Numbered from the stretch's first letter, positions 43,955 through 55,990 are shown. The stretch is 64,000 nucleotides of DNA from Amphiura filiformis (GCF_039555335.1 NW_027305500.1:496001-560000); one strand, 5' to 3'. Translations and numbers: made by a program. The notes: generated by a model from the letters alone, not told the origin.

Positions 43955-44212
43955 GTGTATAAATTCAACCAAGAATACGTCGTCGTCGACGCGTCACTGC
44001 GGCCTCTTGACCAGATGGACATGCGCAGTGACGATCATCCGCACTGTTCTGTTAATGACGTATTCTCCATTAAATTTGCAAAGGATTTCGGGATATATCA
44101 TAAAGGTGAATATTTGAGGCATAAACAAATATACAGGAGATATTTGTGTACGTCCCAGAATTCAGTTCTGCAGGATAGTGAATTTGCCGAGAGGCCTATT
44201 ACGCAAATTTGA
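43955..44212 (+). other. 85-codon ORF, present in both units
   Basis: MYKFNQEYVVVDASLRPLDQ and onward to a TGA just before the SINE end. The same frame occurs at 47349-47606. It is well mixed in composition but has no signal peptide, domain or acceptor, and its identity in both units follows from the recent duplication. Function unknown; it may not be a gene. Confidence 0.2.
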
Positions 44213-44221
44213 AAGTAAAAA

Positions 44222-44588
44222 GCGCAGTGATTTATAGTGCGCTACGCAAAGGCACAACGCCTAGACGTTGATCCACAAGCCTCAGCACACTTTACAAGTT
44301 GTCGCTGACCACTACGGCCCCGCATCATTCCACAAACCATTAAACAACAAATCAGGGACTTTGCTGCTTCAAGAGCGCACACCCTAGACATTCCACAAAT
44401 AACCATCGCAACCAGCATCAGCTCCCCGAGTTTCGTACGGGTTACAACGAGACAAATTAGCAGTGAGTTCCTTGTCCAGGGAATTTCAAGCTAACTCAAT
44501 TTTTCCACGTGAGCGTATAGGCACCGCCAGGGTTCGAACCCGCAACCTCTCGTACCACAGTCGAACGCCTTATCGATTGAGCTAACTT
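44222..44588 (-). mobile_element. tRNA-headed SINE, unit 1
   Basis: Read on the minus strand it starts with a tRNA-like head: gttagctcaatcgataaggc (A-box region), then a B box GGTTCGAACCC at about 44531-44541. The body follows (aattccctggacaaggaact, ttgtctcgttgtaacccgta) and a tail gcgcactataaatcactgcg. The acceptor stem does not pair and the anticodon loop is not seven bases, so it is not a functional tRNA. A diverged relative is at 20664-21003. Confidence 0.8.
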
Positions 44589-45458
44589 GAAAGTAATCAC
44601 TAGCGTTGTACTAAAATGGAGACAATGTTTTACTGTGTTGTGACAGTATTGTTACTATTCTGGGGTTTGCTTCTCCTAGGCAGTGAAGTCAAAGCTTTGA
44701 CGTATATCACGCACAAGCATCAATGTGCCGCCTTTGTACTTGTTTGTTACATAATAGTCGTCAAGATTTTTGCATAGTACCGATTTACAATTTACTATAA
44801 ACCATCCGTACACGTAACCCATGAAGAGCCTTACGTGATTCCCCGATCGCGGGTAGTGACCCTGACAAACTTGGTTTGCACAAAATACATCTGTATGTCG
44901 CCCTCTGTATAGTATACAAAGGGGCGCGGTACGGACGGATTATAGTTGTATGCTATTTGTCAGTATGCGAAAGTAAACCCTGTATCTGACTGATTATGAT
45001 TTAATACATGTAGTAACTTCCATTTGAATTATTATACTCAGACAATCACAGACTTCTCATGAGTAAATCATAAACGATAAACAAATTACTGAATTTGGAA
45101 GGAACTTTGTCTAGGTTCAGTATTCGCTCCCGTAGTGCACGTTAGAATATGACCGTTGCTACGTCAACTCACGCTTTCCTTGTCGAACCACTGATCGAAA
45201 TGATCACAACACAAAGCCTATGGCATATCAAATTTCGGGACAGGTGTATGAGCCCAGACTTGGAGCAGTAACCAATGGTTACTAACGTGCACTACGACAG
45301 CGAATTGTTTTTCAGTAAATTCAATAATGTTTTGGTTTTTTAATGACCGCGTTGCTTTATATTCTCATGTAGGCCTAATATTGTAATTACACTGCAATTC
45401 TAAATTGGATTTTCTTGATCAAAAGTATTCTATACAGTCTAATTTTGGTATAAATATG
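44589..45458. other. Unannotated DNA inside unit 1
   Basis: No gene, RNA or element is evident between the SINE and the terminal MITE. The duplicate lies at about 47984-48850. Confidence 0.4.
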
Positions 45459-45691
45459 CCGTAAAACCTCGTCTACAAGCATATGGTGTGTTTTTAATGA
45501 AAGCTAAATTAAAACGATACAGCCGTAAATATGCCAATACAATAGATTGGTCTTACAATAGTACTTGTTTGTATGCTTGTATCTGTAATTAATTTGCTCA
45601 AACTTCATAATAAGTTTTTAGATGGATGGCGTCTAGATTAATTTAGCTTTCATCAAAACCACTCTATATGCTTGTAGACGAGATTTTACGG
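45459..45691. mobile_element. MITE at the end of unit 1 (TIR CCGTAAAACCTCGTCTACAA)
   Basis: ccgtaaaacctcgtctacaa gcatat on the left pairs with atatgcttgtagacgagatt ttacgg on the right; gaaagctaaatt pairs with aatttagctttc. The tandem-duplication junction lies only 7 bp beyond its right end. Confidence 0.85.
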
Positions 45692-46642
45692 TAGTACAAT
45701 ACGAAAAGTCATATACTCTCCTAATTTGCAGTACATAAGAACTCGTTGTGATCCTTTTGTGATATTCATTATAAATCTTATTTTTCTAAAAACAAAAAAG
45801 TGAAACAAAAAGATCATTGATATCGTCACAATTGTAAATTAAATTTGTGAGAAGTTAACTTACAATAAAGCATTATTAAACCATGTATCAGGTATGGTTT
45901 AGTCTAGACACTAGGCACGGGCTGAAAGATAATACACTAGCATCCACAACATGCGCATCTATCCGGACACAATTCTTTGACCCCAATACATTTGCACATT
46001 CATTGAATGACCTTTGACAATTTGGGTACAAAACCTCATACTCGGCAACTTGAGGTCAAATTTCGCACTTTGATTGTATAATATAAGTTATTGAACTACG
46101 CCATTAGCATTAGGCCATTGGACCATAGTGATACTATAGTAGATGTTTCTTTGCCTTCACAAAGTAAGATGACACATGTAAGGGAAGTGTACGTTTCGAA
46201 TTCTAATTCATAACAAGATATATTACACGCTGTCGCTATGCGACAAGCGATTGATATTTGACCAATCAAGTAGAGCGCTTTTTGCTGTTTTAGAAGCTGA
46301 TTGGTCCACAACGTATATTTAGCATCGTTTATTATAGTTGCTAGCGTTTACATGTCATCAGTAAACGTGAACACACATAGCCAGAAATATTGTGCATTAA
46401 ATATGACATTAACTTCTGGTATTCTATGTGAGAACATTTTGACTGCTCAGTGCCAGAAATAGGTAAATGCAATAGCTGCCATATATAGATGCCATGTGTA
46501 GATGAGTACAATACACTGTGTGTAAATTGCCTTGTTCACAGAGCATATATAATTTGCACTTACCATGCTTACCCACTTCTTGCACTGAGTAGTCGATTTT
46601 GAGTATTAAGTTAAGGGATCTAAAATTAGCGTTTATTGCGTT

Positions 46643-47270
46643 TCGACAGTATTTTTTGTGGGACATGAGAGCACCTCAGACCTATCGAATTGCATTCTGA
46701 ATACGAAGCATGTCTTTCTGATATCAAATAATTTTCATTTTTGAAAATCACAATATAATACAAATTTTATGACAAATTATAAAAATTTGATATTTTTCAA
46801 ATTTTTGATTATAACAGTCCTCGAAGTAAATTATATAAATCTAATTAAATATTCTCAAAGTGTATGTAGCAGGGAGGAAAAGCCGACGGTCAATTGAAAA
46901 TTTTGACCTTTCATATTGAATTTTTTCCCCCAAAAGACCTATTTTTTTTGTGTGTTTTGGGGAAAAAAATCCATATCTTCAATACGAAAGGTCAAAATTT
47001 TCAACTGATCGTCGGCTTTTCATCCCACCTACATACACTTTATGTATAAATCATCAGATTTATAAAATTTACTTCAAGTACTGTTAAATATCAAAAATAT
47101 CAATTTTTAATGATTTGCCATAAAATGTGTATTAAATTGCGAACTTCAAAAAATCAAAATTATTTGATATCAGAATGACATTCTTCGTATTCAGAATGCA
47201 ATTCGATATGTCTGATGTGCTCTAATGTCCCAAAATAAATACTGTCCAAACGTTCATACCCCACCCCTTA
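46643..47270. mobile_element. Family-A palindromic element in unit 2
   Basis: Duplicate of the element at 43243-43876 with a few base deletions around the central loop (ttgaattttttcccccaaaa). Confidence 0.8.
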
Positions 47271-47611
47271 AAGGCATAGTTTCATTTCTGTCATTGTTAT
47301 TTAATGGTTTTGATATAACAATAGACCATTGGTTAATTCCCGAAAGCCGTGTATAAATTCAACCAAGAATACGTCGTCGTCGACGCGTCACTGCGGCCTC
47401 TTGACCAGATGGACATGCGCAGTGACGATCATCCGCACTGTTCTGTTAATGACGTATTCTCCATTAAATTTGCAAAGGATTTCGGGATATATCATAAAGG
47501 TGAATATTTGAGGCATAAACAAATATACAGGAGATATTTGTGTACGTCCCAGAATTCAGTTCTGCAGGATAGTGAATTTGCCGAGAGGCCTATTACGCAA
47601 ATTTGAAAGTA

Positions 47612-47983
47612 AAAGCGCAGTGATTTATAGTGCGCTACGCACAGGCACAACGCCTAGACGTTGATCCACAAGCCTCAGCACACTTTACAGGTTGTCGCTG
47701 ACCACTACGGCCCCGCATCATTCCACAAACCATTAAACAACAAATCAGGGACTTTGCTGCTTCAAGAGCGCACACCCTAGACATTCCACAAATAACCATC
47801 GCAACCAGGATCAGCTCCCCGAGTTTCGTACGGGTTACAACGAGACAAATTAGCAGTGAGTTCCTTGTCCAGGGGAATTTCAAGCTAACTCAATTTTTCC
47901 ACGTGAGCGTATAGGCACCGCCAGGGTTCGAACCCGCAACCTCTCGTACCACAGTCGAACGCCTTATCGATTGAGCTAACTTG
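47612..47983 (-). mobile_element. tRNA-headed SINE, unit 2
   Basis: Copy of the SINE at 44222-44588 made by the tandem duplication. A-box and B-box words are retained. Confidence 0.8.
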
Positions 47984-48850
47984 AAAGTAATCACTAGCGT
48001 TGTACTAAAATGGAGACAATGTTTTACTGTGTTGTGACAGTATTGTTACTATTCTGGGGTTTGCTTCTCCTAGGCAGTGAAGTCAAAGCTTTGACGTATA
48101 TCACGCACAAGCATCAATGTGCCGCCTTTGTACTTGTTTGTTACATAATAGTCGTCAAGATTTTTGCATAGTACCGATTTACAATTTACTATAAACCATC
48201 CGTACACGTAACCCATGAAGAGCCTTACGTGATTCCCCGATCGCGGGTAGTGACCCTGACAAACTTGGTTTGCACAAAATACATCTGTATGTCGCCCTCT
48301 GTATAGTATACAAAGGGGCGCGGTACGGACGGATTATAGTTGTATGCTATTTGTCAGTATGCGAAAGTAAACCCTGTATCTGACTGATTATGATTTAATA
48401 CATGTAGTAACTTCCATTTGAATTATTATACTCAGACAATCACAGACTTCTCATGAGTAAATCATAAACGATAAACAAATTACTGAATTTGGAAGGAACT
48501 TTGTCTAGGTTCAGTATTCGCTCCCGTAGTGCACGTTAGAATATGACCGTTGCTACGTCAACTCACGCTTTCCTTGTCGAACCACTGATCGAAATGATCA
48601 CAACACAAAGCCTATGGCATATCAAATTTCGGGACAGGTGTATGAGCCCAGACTTGGAGCAGTAACCAATGGTTACTAACGTGCACTACGACAGCGAATT
48701 GTTTTTCAGTAAATTCAATAATGTTTTGGTTTTTTAATGACCGCGTTGCTTTATATTCTCATGTAGGCCTAATATTGTAATTACACTGCAATTCTAAATT
48801 GGATTTTCTTGATCAAAAGTATTCTATACAGTCTAATTTTGGTATAAATA

Positions 48851-49085
48851 TGCCGTAAAACCTCGTCTACAAGCATATGGTGTGTTTTTAATGAAAGCTA
48901 AATTAAAACGATACAGCCGTAAATATGCCAATACAATAGATTGGTCTTACAATAGTACTTGTTTGTATGCTTGTATCTGTAATTAATTTGCTCAAACTTC
49001 ATAATAAGTTTTTAGATGGATGGCGTCTAGATTAATTTAGCTTTCATCAAAACCACTCTATATGCTTGTAGACGAGATTTTACGG
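48851..49085. mobile_element. MITE at the end of unit 2
   Basis: Duplicate of the MITE at 45459-45691, again about 7 bp from the end of the duplicated unit. Confidence 0.85.
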
Positions 49086-49092
49086 TAGTACA

Positions 49093-49254
49093 TAGAAGAT
49101 CGTGCATTCCGAAGTAAAAACGCAGTGTGTGCTACATTTTAACTTGGGAGGGCGGTATAATACATTTTTGGGTGATTCCATGCAGCAGACGATTCTGTCA
49201 ACTGTAAAATAGCTTAAACTAGAAACCACAGTTGTGTTTGACCAAACACGAATA
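49093..49254. other. Unique spacer
   Basis: Ends with gaaaccacagttgtgtttga and caaacacgaatatctatgcc, a block that is repeated at about 50289-50335. Confidence 0.5.
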
Positions 49255-49825
49255 TCTATGCCCGTGGCCCACACTCTCTCTAACACCCCACCAGACCATC
49301 ACTCTCTTATACTCCACCAGACACTCACTCGCTCTAAAACACCACCAGACGGGCCCTACTCTCTCTAATACCCCACCATGCCTTCACTCTCTCTTATACC
49401 CCACTATACAGTCACTCTCTCTAAAACACCACCAGACTGGACCATACTCTCTCTAATACCCCACCAAGCCTTCACTCTCTCTTATACCCCACTATACACT
49501 CACTCTCTCTAAAACACCACCAGACTGGCCCACACTCTCTCTAATACCCCACCAAGCCTTCACTCTCTCTTATACCCCACTATACACTCACTCTCTCTAA
49601 AACACCACCAGACTGGCCCACACTCTCTAATACCCTACGAAACCTTCACTCTCTCTTATACCCCAGCAGACCCCCACTCTCTCTTATACTCCACCAGACA
49701 CTCACTCGCTCTAAAACTCCACCAGGCTGGCCCCATACTCTCTCTAATACCCCACCAAGCCATCACTCTCTTATACTCCATCAGACCCTCATTCTCTCTG
49801 AAACACCACCAGACTGGAGAATACC
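49255..49825. repeat. 88-bp minisatellite
   Basis: accagactgg recurs at 49431, 49519 and 49607, giving an 88-bp period; each unit is made of related sub-units (ACTCTCTCTAATACCCCACC, CTCTCTTATACCCCAC, CTCTAAAACACCACC). Units at both edges are diverged. ORFs on either strand (Leu/Ser/Pro-rich) reflect the repeat. Confidence 0.85.
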
Positions 49826-51600
49826 CCTTTAATCCCAAAACATTTTTTCCCTTTAAGCGGTTAAGCTCTTAACCCCATTGTACGTCGTGACGTATATTTG
49901 AAGCTTTCATCATTGCAAATACAGGTAGCTACCAAAATTCTATCTATTGCGATACACTGTGTTAACCGGTCGTACCTATTTTGCTTTTTAAAGCATATGA
50001 ACTTTGACCTCTGGGGTTGTGGCTAGCATAGCATACTTCTAGGGTCATAAGCCATCATTGTACCAAGTATGAACCCTGAGGGCGCTATAGTTTTTGAGTT
50101 AGAGCTGTTTGAAATTTTACACATATTGCCCCCTGTAGCCCATGACCTTTGACCTTTGGGGTCGGGGGTACCCTAGGATGTATCTAGGGGTCATGGGCCA
50201 TCATTGTACCAAGTATGGGCCCCGAGGCTTCTTTGGTTCTTGAGCTAGAGGAGTGCAAAGAAGTGGTCTTAAGAAGAAGGAGGAGGACTAGAAACCACAG
50301 TTGTGTTTGACCAAACACGAATATCTATGCCCGTGACCACACCCAACGCCCCCTTCCCCTATTCACAAAACGAAAACTTATACCCCTTGGTATAAGCTTT
50401 AAATGATATAAGTATCATTATCATAGCACCTAAAATAAAAAAAAACGCCCAATTGGGCGCCAAATGCAAAAGTTAGTGACCATCATGTGAAAGCCCTTGT
50501 TATAAGCTTTAATTGATATAAGTATCATCCTCATAGCACTTAAAATAAAAAAGCGCCCAATTGGGCGCCAAATCTAAAAAAACTGGTGACCACCCCCTTG
50601 GTCACCCCCTTACAAACCGTGACAACCCTTAACCCTCCTAACACCCATTAACCAACCATACGCCATGTCCCACAATGACAGCCTTTTGAGGTGGTCCAAG
50701 GCACCAATATCAAAATGCTTACACATTCCCTTTAAGGGAATTTTTGTCAAGTGATCAATTTCCATGACGTACGATTCGGGCCGTTATCATTGCAAACACA
50801 TGTAGCTAACAAAACGCTACCTATTGCGCTACACTGTGTTAATAGGTTGTACCTAGTTTACTTTTAAAGCCTTTGAACTTTAACCTCTGGGGTTGCGGCT
50901 ACTACAGAATACATCTGGGGTCATGGGCCATCATTGTACCAAGTATGAACCCTGAGGGCGCTCTAGTTCTTGAACTAGAGCTATTTGAAATTTTACACAT
51001 ATTGCTCCCTGTAGCCCATGACCTTTGACCTCTGGGGTCGATGTTAATTCAGGAAATATCTAAGGGTCATGGGCCATCATTGTACCAAGCATGAAACCTG
51101 AGGGCGCTATAGTTCTTTAGCTAAAGCGGTTTTAAAAATTTACATATGTTGCCCCCTGTAGCCTGTGACCTTTGACCTCTGGGGTCGAGGCTACCATAAG
51201 TTACTTCTAGGATCATGGGCCATCATTAAGCTAAGTATGAACCCTGAGGGCGCTATAATTCTTGAGCTAGAGCTGTTTGAAATTTTACACATATTGCCCC
51301 CTGTAGCCCATGACCTTTGACCTCTGGGGTCGGGAGTACCCTAGGATGATGCTAGGGGTCATGGGCCATCACTATACCAAGTTTGGGCCCCGAGGCTACT
51401 GTGGTTCTTGAGCTAGAGGAGTGCAAAAAGTGGTCTTAAGAAGAAGAAGGAGAAGGAGGAGAAGGAAAAGGAGAAGACTAAACAGAACAAATACAATATC
51501 TATGCCACCGTTCCACGGGCATAGATAAGAAGGAGAAGCCGAAGACTAAACACAACAAATACAATATCTATGCCACCGTTCCACGGGCATAGATAAATTG
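49826..51600. repeat. Tandem repeat built on TGACCTTTGACCT, about 145-bp unit
   Basis: The order catgacctttgacctctggg, gtcatgggccatcattgtac, caagtatgaaccctgagggc, gctatagttcttgagctaga, attttacacatattgcccc repeats several times; GACCTTTGACCT starts near 51020, 51168 and 51311. The right side ends in GAAGAAGGAGAAG runs and two copies of atctatgccaccgttccacg ggcataga, which is itself a hairpin. A homologous start (gaaaccacagttgtgtttga) is present at 49225 and 50289. Confidence 0.75.
50385..50600. repeat. Two direct copies of a GCCCAATTGGGCGCC-containing unit
   Basis: ggtataagctttaaatgata and cgcccaattgggcgccaaat, then gttataagctttaattgata and cgcccaattgggcgccaaat, about 110-120 bp apart. The core CGCCCAATTGGGCG is a perfect palindrome. 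Confidence 0.75.
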
Positions 51601-52004
51601 CAATAATCATGATGCAGTCATGTCTACAGTAGAATAATTCATCTCGACCTTTGCAGGACTTAACCCCATTAAAAGCTATTAAACCAAGATACCACTCGTT
51701 GAAACAGCTCAACTGATTAAATCGGATCTTCTCTGGCTGTGCACATGTGACTGTTTTCATGTGCGATATCGCAATAAAGTTTGTATTAAAGCTTCAGTTG
51801 GGTAACCGATTATAAAGGAAACGAAAGGAAACAATGGTATGTGTACCATTGTTCACGAAATGAGACAATGGCGTGCTTTTTGTAAACCAGCATTCTTGAA
51901 AATGAGCAACATAATGATTGTTGACTTAACACGGTTTGGAAATAATTTCTTCATATTTTTGGTGTTATCTGTCGTTTACATATCCTTCCTAAAACACAAA
52001 AGTA
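51601..52004. other. Unannotated intergenic DNA
   Basis: No gene is supported; short ORFs at 51500-51760 and 51839-52030 have no recognised domain. Confidence 0.4.
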
Positions 52005-52300
52005 CGACCCTCTCCAAACACCTAAATTAGCTAAAAATTTAGGACATGTTACAAAACTATATTGTCTAGAATTTTAGAAGAGTACTTTTAATATTGGCAG
52101 GTTATTTTTCACACAGCGACGTTAACTAGGCAATGTACTATTACCTATAACATTAACTAAAACACCAAAGTACGAATATTTCCAAACATCTAAATTAGCT
52201 AAAATTTAGGACATGTTAAAAACTATATTTTCTAGAACTTTAGAAGAGTACTTTTAATATTGGCCGGTTATTTTTCACACAGCGACGTTAACTAGTCATA
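52005..52300. repeat. Tandem duplication of about 125 bp
   Basis: taaattagctaaaaatttag gacatgtta, gaagagtacttttaatattg and tttttcacacagcgacgtta actag occur at 52022-52130 and again at 52191-52295 with minor differences. Confidence 0.8.
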
Positions 52301-53573
52301 TCCCCATACTGTTAACGTAGGGCTATTTGTAGAGGTCACGCGTCAATGGGAAAGAGCACTGTGTATTGTGTATAGGAAAACGGACAGTAACTGCAGTATG
52401 TTTGGCGCGATATTTTGAATGTATCCAACGATATTTTTTGACAACTTTATCATGAAAGGAGGGCAGTACAATAACTATACTCGCAGTTGCTATATTCGGT
52501 GCTTTTAGGTTTCCTGTTACAGCAGGCGACTTCTATCGACAGTTATGAGTAGTCCCAATCATTTGGCGCTATTCTTGATGTTTTCATCGATATTTTTGAA
52601 AATTGTATTACGAATTTTTGCAATGAAATGCCGTCTGTCTGTAAAATATGTATATTTCCGGATGTATGTCGGCAAATGTACTATTTTTTACGATTCTTAT
52701 TCGGCATATATATTGTATTGTCCATTCCCGCATCCATAGACAAAATGAAAATCAGTGTTGAGAAATATAGTAGGCCTAGTTCGTATGTTATGGCCTTCTT
52801 ATTGAGAATCAAATGCTATTCTCTCAAGCAGTTACAGATTCTCCACAATATGGTGCGTAGAAGTCCGAGTTTTTGAGAATCAAAATAATTTGATGGAATC
52901 ATTTCGACTTTGAAAACATGTATAAAGATATGAGCCTTCATAGTATTATGTAACCTATTTGATTCAATTGTTTTATATTTACTGTTCCCGTGTGCAACAT
53001 GAGATATCGTTCTCTCTTATTGGTGCAAAAACGATATCAATCATAAATTTGGCGCCAAGTTTAGTTGTTTGTGTGTTGTTGTTTTGTAATGACGATCCTC
53101 TGCGGAAAAATACCATAGGATGGATATTTGAATTTTTCGTTATAAAACCGTTGCTTTTATTGTACAGGTGTATCATATCATATTAATTATTAATTTTATA
53201 ATAAATACGACAATCAATTCATTGGTGAAACGAATTTATCACGTGTTTAATTGTGTTGTTTTATTATGTTTTATGTATAAGTGTCATAATGAAAATGAGG
53301 TCAATTACAGTTTCATCCTGAAGCTTCATTTGACACCGTTAATTTTTGAAGTGTAAATATAAATTAATTATGATATTCCTTATTATAATTGAATTGAAAA
53401 GACTAGTTTGCGACTTTGCGTATGACGTTCTGTCAATCAGACCAAAAATGCCGTACTGCGCAGGTCAGCGACCAATCATGACATACTTTTGTATTGACGT
53501 CTTCAATTATAGCTTGTTGTCCATCACGTAACACCTACATGTGACCCCAAGCTCCCACAAAAACTAAACATTA
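52301..53573. other. Unannotated intergenic DNA
   Basis: No gene can be supported. About 53386-53415 carries the tgaattgaaaagactagttt word also found at 19098 and 56221. Several 60-80 codon ORFs occur but lack motifs. Confidence 0.4.
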
Positions 53574-54067
53574 CAAAAAAAACCTAACCCCCTTAAATAA
53601 TGACCATTATTCAAAAAGGAGCTATTGTATTACAAATCTAAAACTAAAAAATGTGTTGGAAGCAGAATTTATTTCTGCGCATTTTGACACCTCATTTGAT
53701 ACGATAGCCCAGAAAACAATAAAACACCGGTCAATTTAATGTACCGGTAGTGAGGTCCAGATTTGAAAGTTACTTACCATGCTTACATACAAATTTTTTT
53801 ACAATACAAAAACACTCAGATATCATACACAGATTTCCTTCCCTTATAGGCTACTGAATACAGATCAATAGAATTTAATGCAACTTTCAAATCTTGGGCT
53901 ACATTGATTTAAATGTACGCTGTGACGTCAATATTTAGTCAATTGCTACAAATGAGGTGTCAAAATGTGCAGAAATAAATTCTGCTTCCAACGCATTTTC
54001 CAGATTTGTAATACAATCACCCGTTTTTGAACAATGGTCATTATTTAGGGGGGATTAGTTTTTTTTT
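53574..54067. mobile_element. 494-bp palindromic MITE
   Basis: The left arm aataatgaccattattcaaa, ggaagcagaatttatttctg, acacctcatttg pairs with the right arm caaatgaggtgt, cagaaataaattctgcttcc, gaacaatggtcattattt. The arms are about 150-200 bp; the centre is unpaired. No ORF. Confidence 0.8.
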
Positions 54068-55076
54068 ATATATGTTTATGAATATTTCGGCAAACCCACA
54101 TATTTCTTGTGTAACTGATGATCTAAATGCACAAATTTGAAGGAAAAAATTGTTTGAATAAAATGAAAGGGAAAACATGCTTAATGTGTCATGTAAATAG
54201 GCTTCAAGATCTCTTGTTCATGTTGACCTGTTTTTGCTACCTGCTCTAGATTAGTATCAAAAACTTAACCAGCATGTTGCCCAAAACTTCTATCAATAAC
54301 GTTATAGGCCACTTTGAACTTACGAATATAACTGACTCAAAAAAGTTTGATATCACAAAAATGCAATATTTTCCAACAATATTTCATCAATTTCCCCTTC
54401 CAAGATTAAATAGTTCACTCAAATTAGTTTCCAACTAATAAAAACAAATTTCATGGCTGCCTTAATCTATATCAGTTCCACAAAATGTAAAAAAAAATAT
54501 TATCAACTTAAGGAATCGGATAGCAACGCTTGCACAATATATTTTTTGTGGGACCTGAGCACATCAGACACACCAAATTGCATTCTTTTTTCGGCTCTTG
54601 AGCGGGAGTTTTGGCAATACAGTGCCAAACTGAGGTGTTTGTGTTTATTTTAGCTCATTTCTTTAATAAAAAGCCCTACGCAATTTATTTGCAATGTTTT
54701 ATAGACAATCTGAATATCTATTTTGTACAGAAAATATAATGATAGCCCTTTCAACTTTTGGCGGTTGCGTCATCAACAGAAATCATCAACACTGTGATAC
54801 CAAATGAAGCCCATGTATATATAACAGCTGAAATAAGGTCACCTAGAATAGCAGACAAGATGAATTGACGGAATTGGAAGTGGTCATGTAGGCCTATTTC
54901 CGTAGTTCAAGAACAGATTCAGATTATATTTTAAAAACAATCTGAACATTAATTTTACACATGACTTGTATACAATGTATAGCATACACAATAAAAATGT
55001 GTAGTTTAATATCCTTATTGATAACAAAAAACTATAACAAAAAATACATAAACCGAGATATTGCAGTCAATATAAC
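54068..55076. other. Intergenic DNA with a family-A fragment
   Basis: About 54508-54590 (ggaatcggatagcaacgctt, tttttgtgggacctgagcac) matches the family-A piece at 5826. Nothing else is supported. Confidence 0.45.
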
Positions 55077-55626
55077 ATCCCAGCAATACAAACACAAAAC
55101 GTTTTCAACATCATTCGCAAAAGGTTAGAAGCGCATGTTCGAATTAAAGCCGTAATGTGCGATTTGAGTCAAACTTTAATTTTGTTATTCTGTACATTTT
55201 AGCTGAAATAAGAAGGTAAAGTCAAAGAAACACCCTCCAATATGGCATTCTATGGAGGACTTTAAAAAGTCAGATTATGACTATATGTCAAAATTACCCT
55301 ATATTGACCTATACAAACACAACAAATTTGGCTGATTCCATTTAGGGTTATTATAAAGATGGGACATCAATATGCCAAAACATCAGGTTTGAAAAATTAA
55401 CAAATTTCATCTTATAAAATCGTACATTTATTGCTTTAATCAATATCAAACTGTTTGACAAATACATTTGGAGGGCGGTATTATCACGTTTTATGTGGTT
55501 CCAGCAAGTGCTCAACACGATTTCCTTTGAGAATAAGTGAAGTAGTAATCCAGGGTTGTGACTGCAAAATTTGTAGGTTACTATACTTATAAATAGACAC
55601 AAATTATTATATTACTATCGTTATCA
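55077..55626. other. Intergenic DNA with a family-C fragment
   Basis: About 55077-55130 (cccagcaatacaaacacaaa, cgttttcaacatcattcgca) is a short family-C left end. The 83-codon minus-strand ORF at 55351-55602 is unrecognised. Confidence 0.45.
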
Positions 55627-55760
55627 TTATATAATCAATCAAAATCAAATTCTAAAATCTTTATTTCATTCAAAATACAACAACAACAAATAATATCAAA
55701 GGCTTTGGAGAAATCCGTTAGAACCATCGCCCTGGGCTAAGCGGCCCTACGTTAACCTCA
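55627..55760 (-). mobile_element. Non-LTR retrotransposon 3' tail fragment
   Basis: On the minus strand the sequence ends gttgtattttgaatgaaata, then aagattttagaatttgattt tgattgatt, like the tail at 31880-32000. Upstream on that strand is agggccgcttagcccagggc, apparently 3' UTR. No coding part. Confidence 0.5.
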
Positions 55761-55769
55761 ATACTTTGA

Positions 55770-55990
55770 TGAAGGGTATCACTATGGACCACAATGGCCT
55801 CATTCCAGTGGCAGAGTTCAATAACCTCTATTAAACATCATAGTGCAAAATTTGACCTCAAGTTGCAGAGTATGAGTTTGTGTACTCAAATTTTCAAAGG
55901 TCATTCAATGAATGTACAAATGTTTTGGGGTTAAAGAACTGCGCCCTGATAGATGAACATGTTGTGGATCCCAGTGTATGAAGAAGACTA
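55770..55990. mobile_element. Family-B half element
   Basis: aatggcctcattccagtggc, agttcaataacctctattaa, atttgacctcaagttgcaga and aaaggtcattcaatgaatgt follow the right half of the element at 22336-22700. Confidence 0.65.

Larger units (their letters stand above)
42302..45698. repeat. 3.4-kb tandem duplication, unit 1
   Basis: From tacgaaaagtcatatactct to acgagattttacggtagtac, this unit is followed directly by a second copy at 45699-49092. The copies differ by a handful of small changes (for example one extra A at two A runs near 45790 and 45811, and tagtgtaggagg against tagcagggagg), so the offset moves between 3,394 and 3,400. The unit holds the gene's distal 3' flank, a family-B piece, a family-A palindrome, a SINE and a terminal MITE. 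Confidence 0.95.
45699..49092. repeat. 3.4-kb tandem duplication, unit 2
   Basis: Second copy, collinear with unit 1. It ends at gtagtaca, after which the sequence becomes unique (tagaagatcg). Near identity indicates a recent event or an assembly of two haplotypes in tandem. All ORFs in it are duplicates of those in unit 1. Confidence 0.95.

Noticed and set aside
44520..44588. Possible functional tRNA gene (minus strand, GGTTCGAACCC)
   Set aside because: The acceptor stem does not pair and the anticodon loop is the wrong size; the sequence continues into a SINE body present in three copies.
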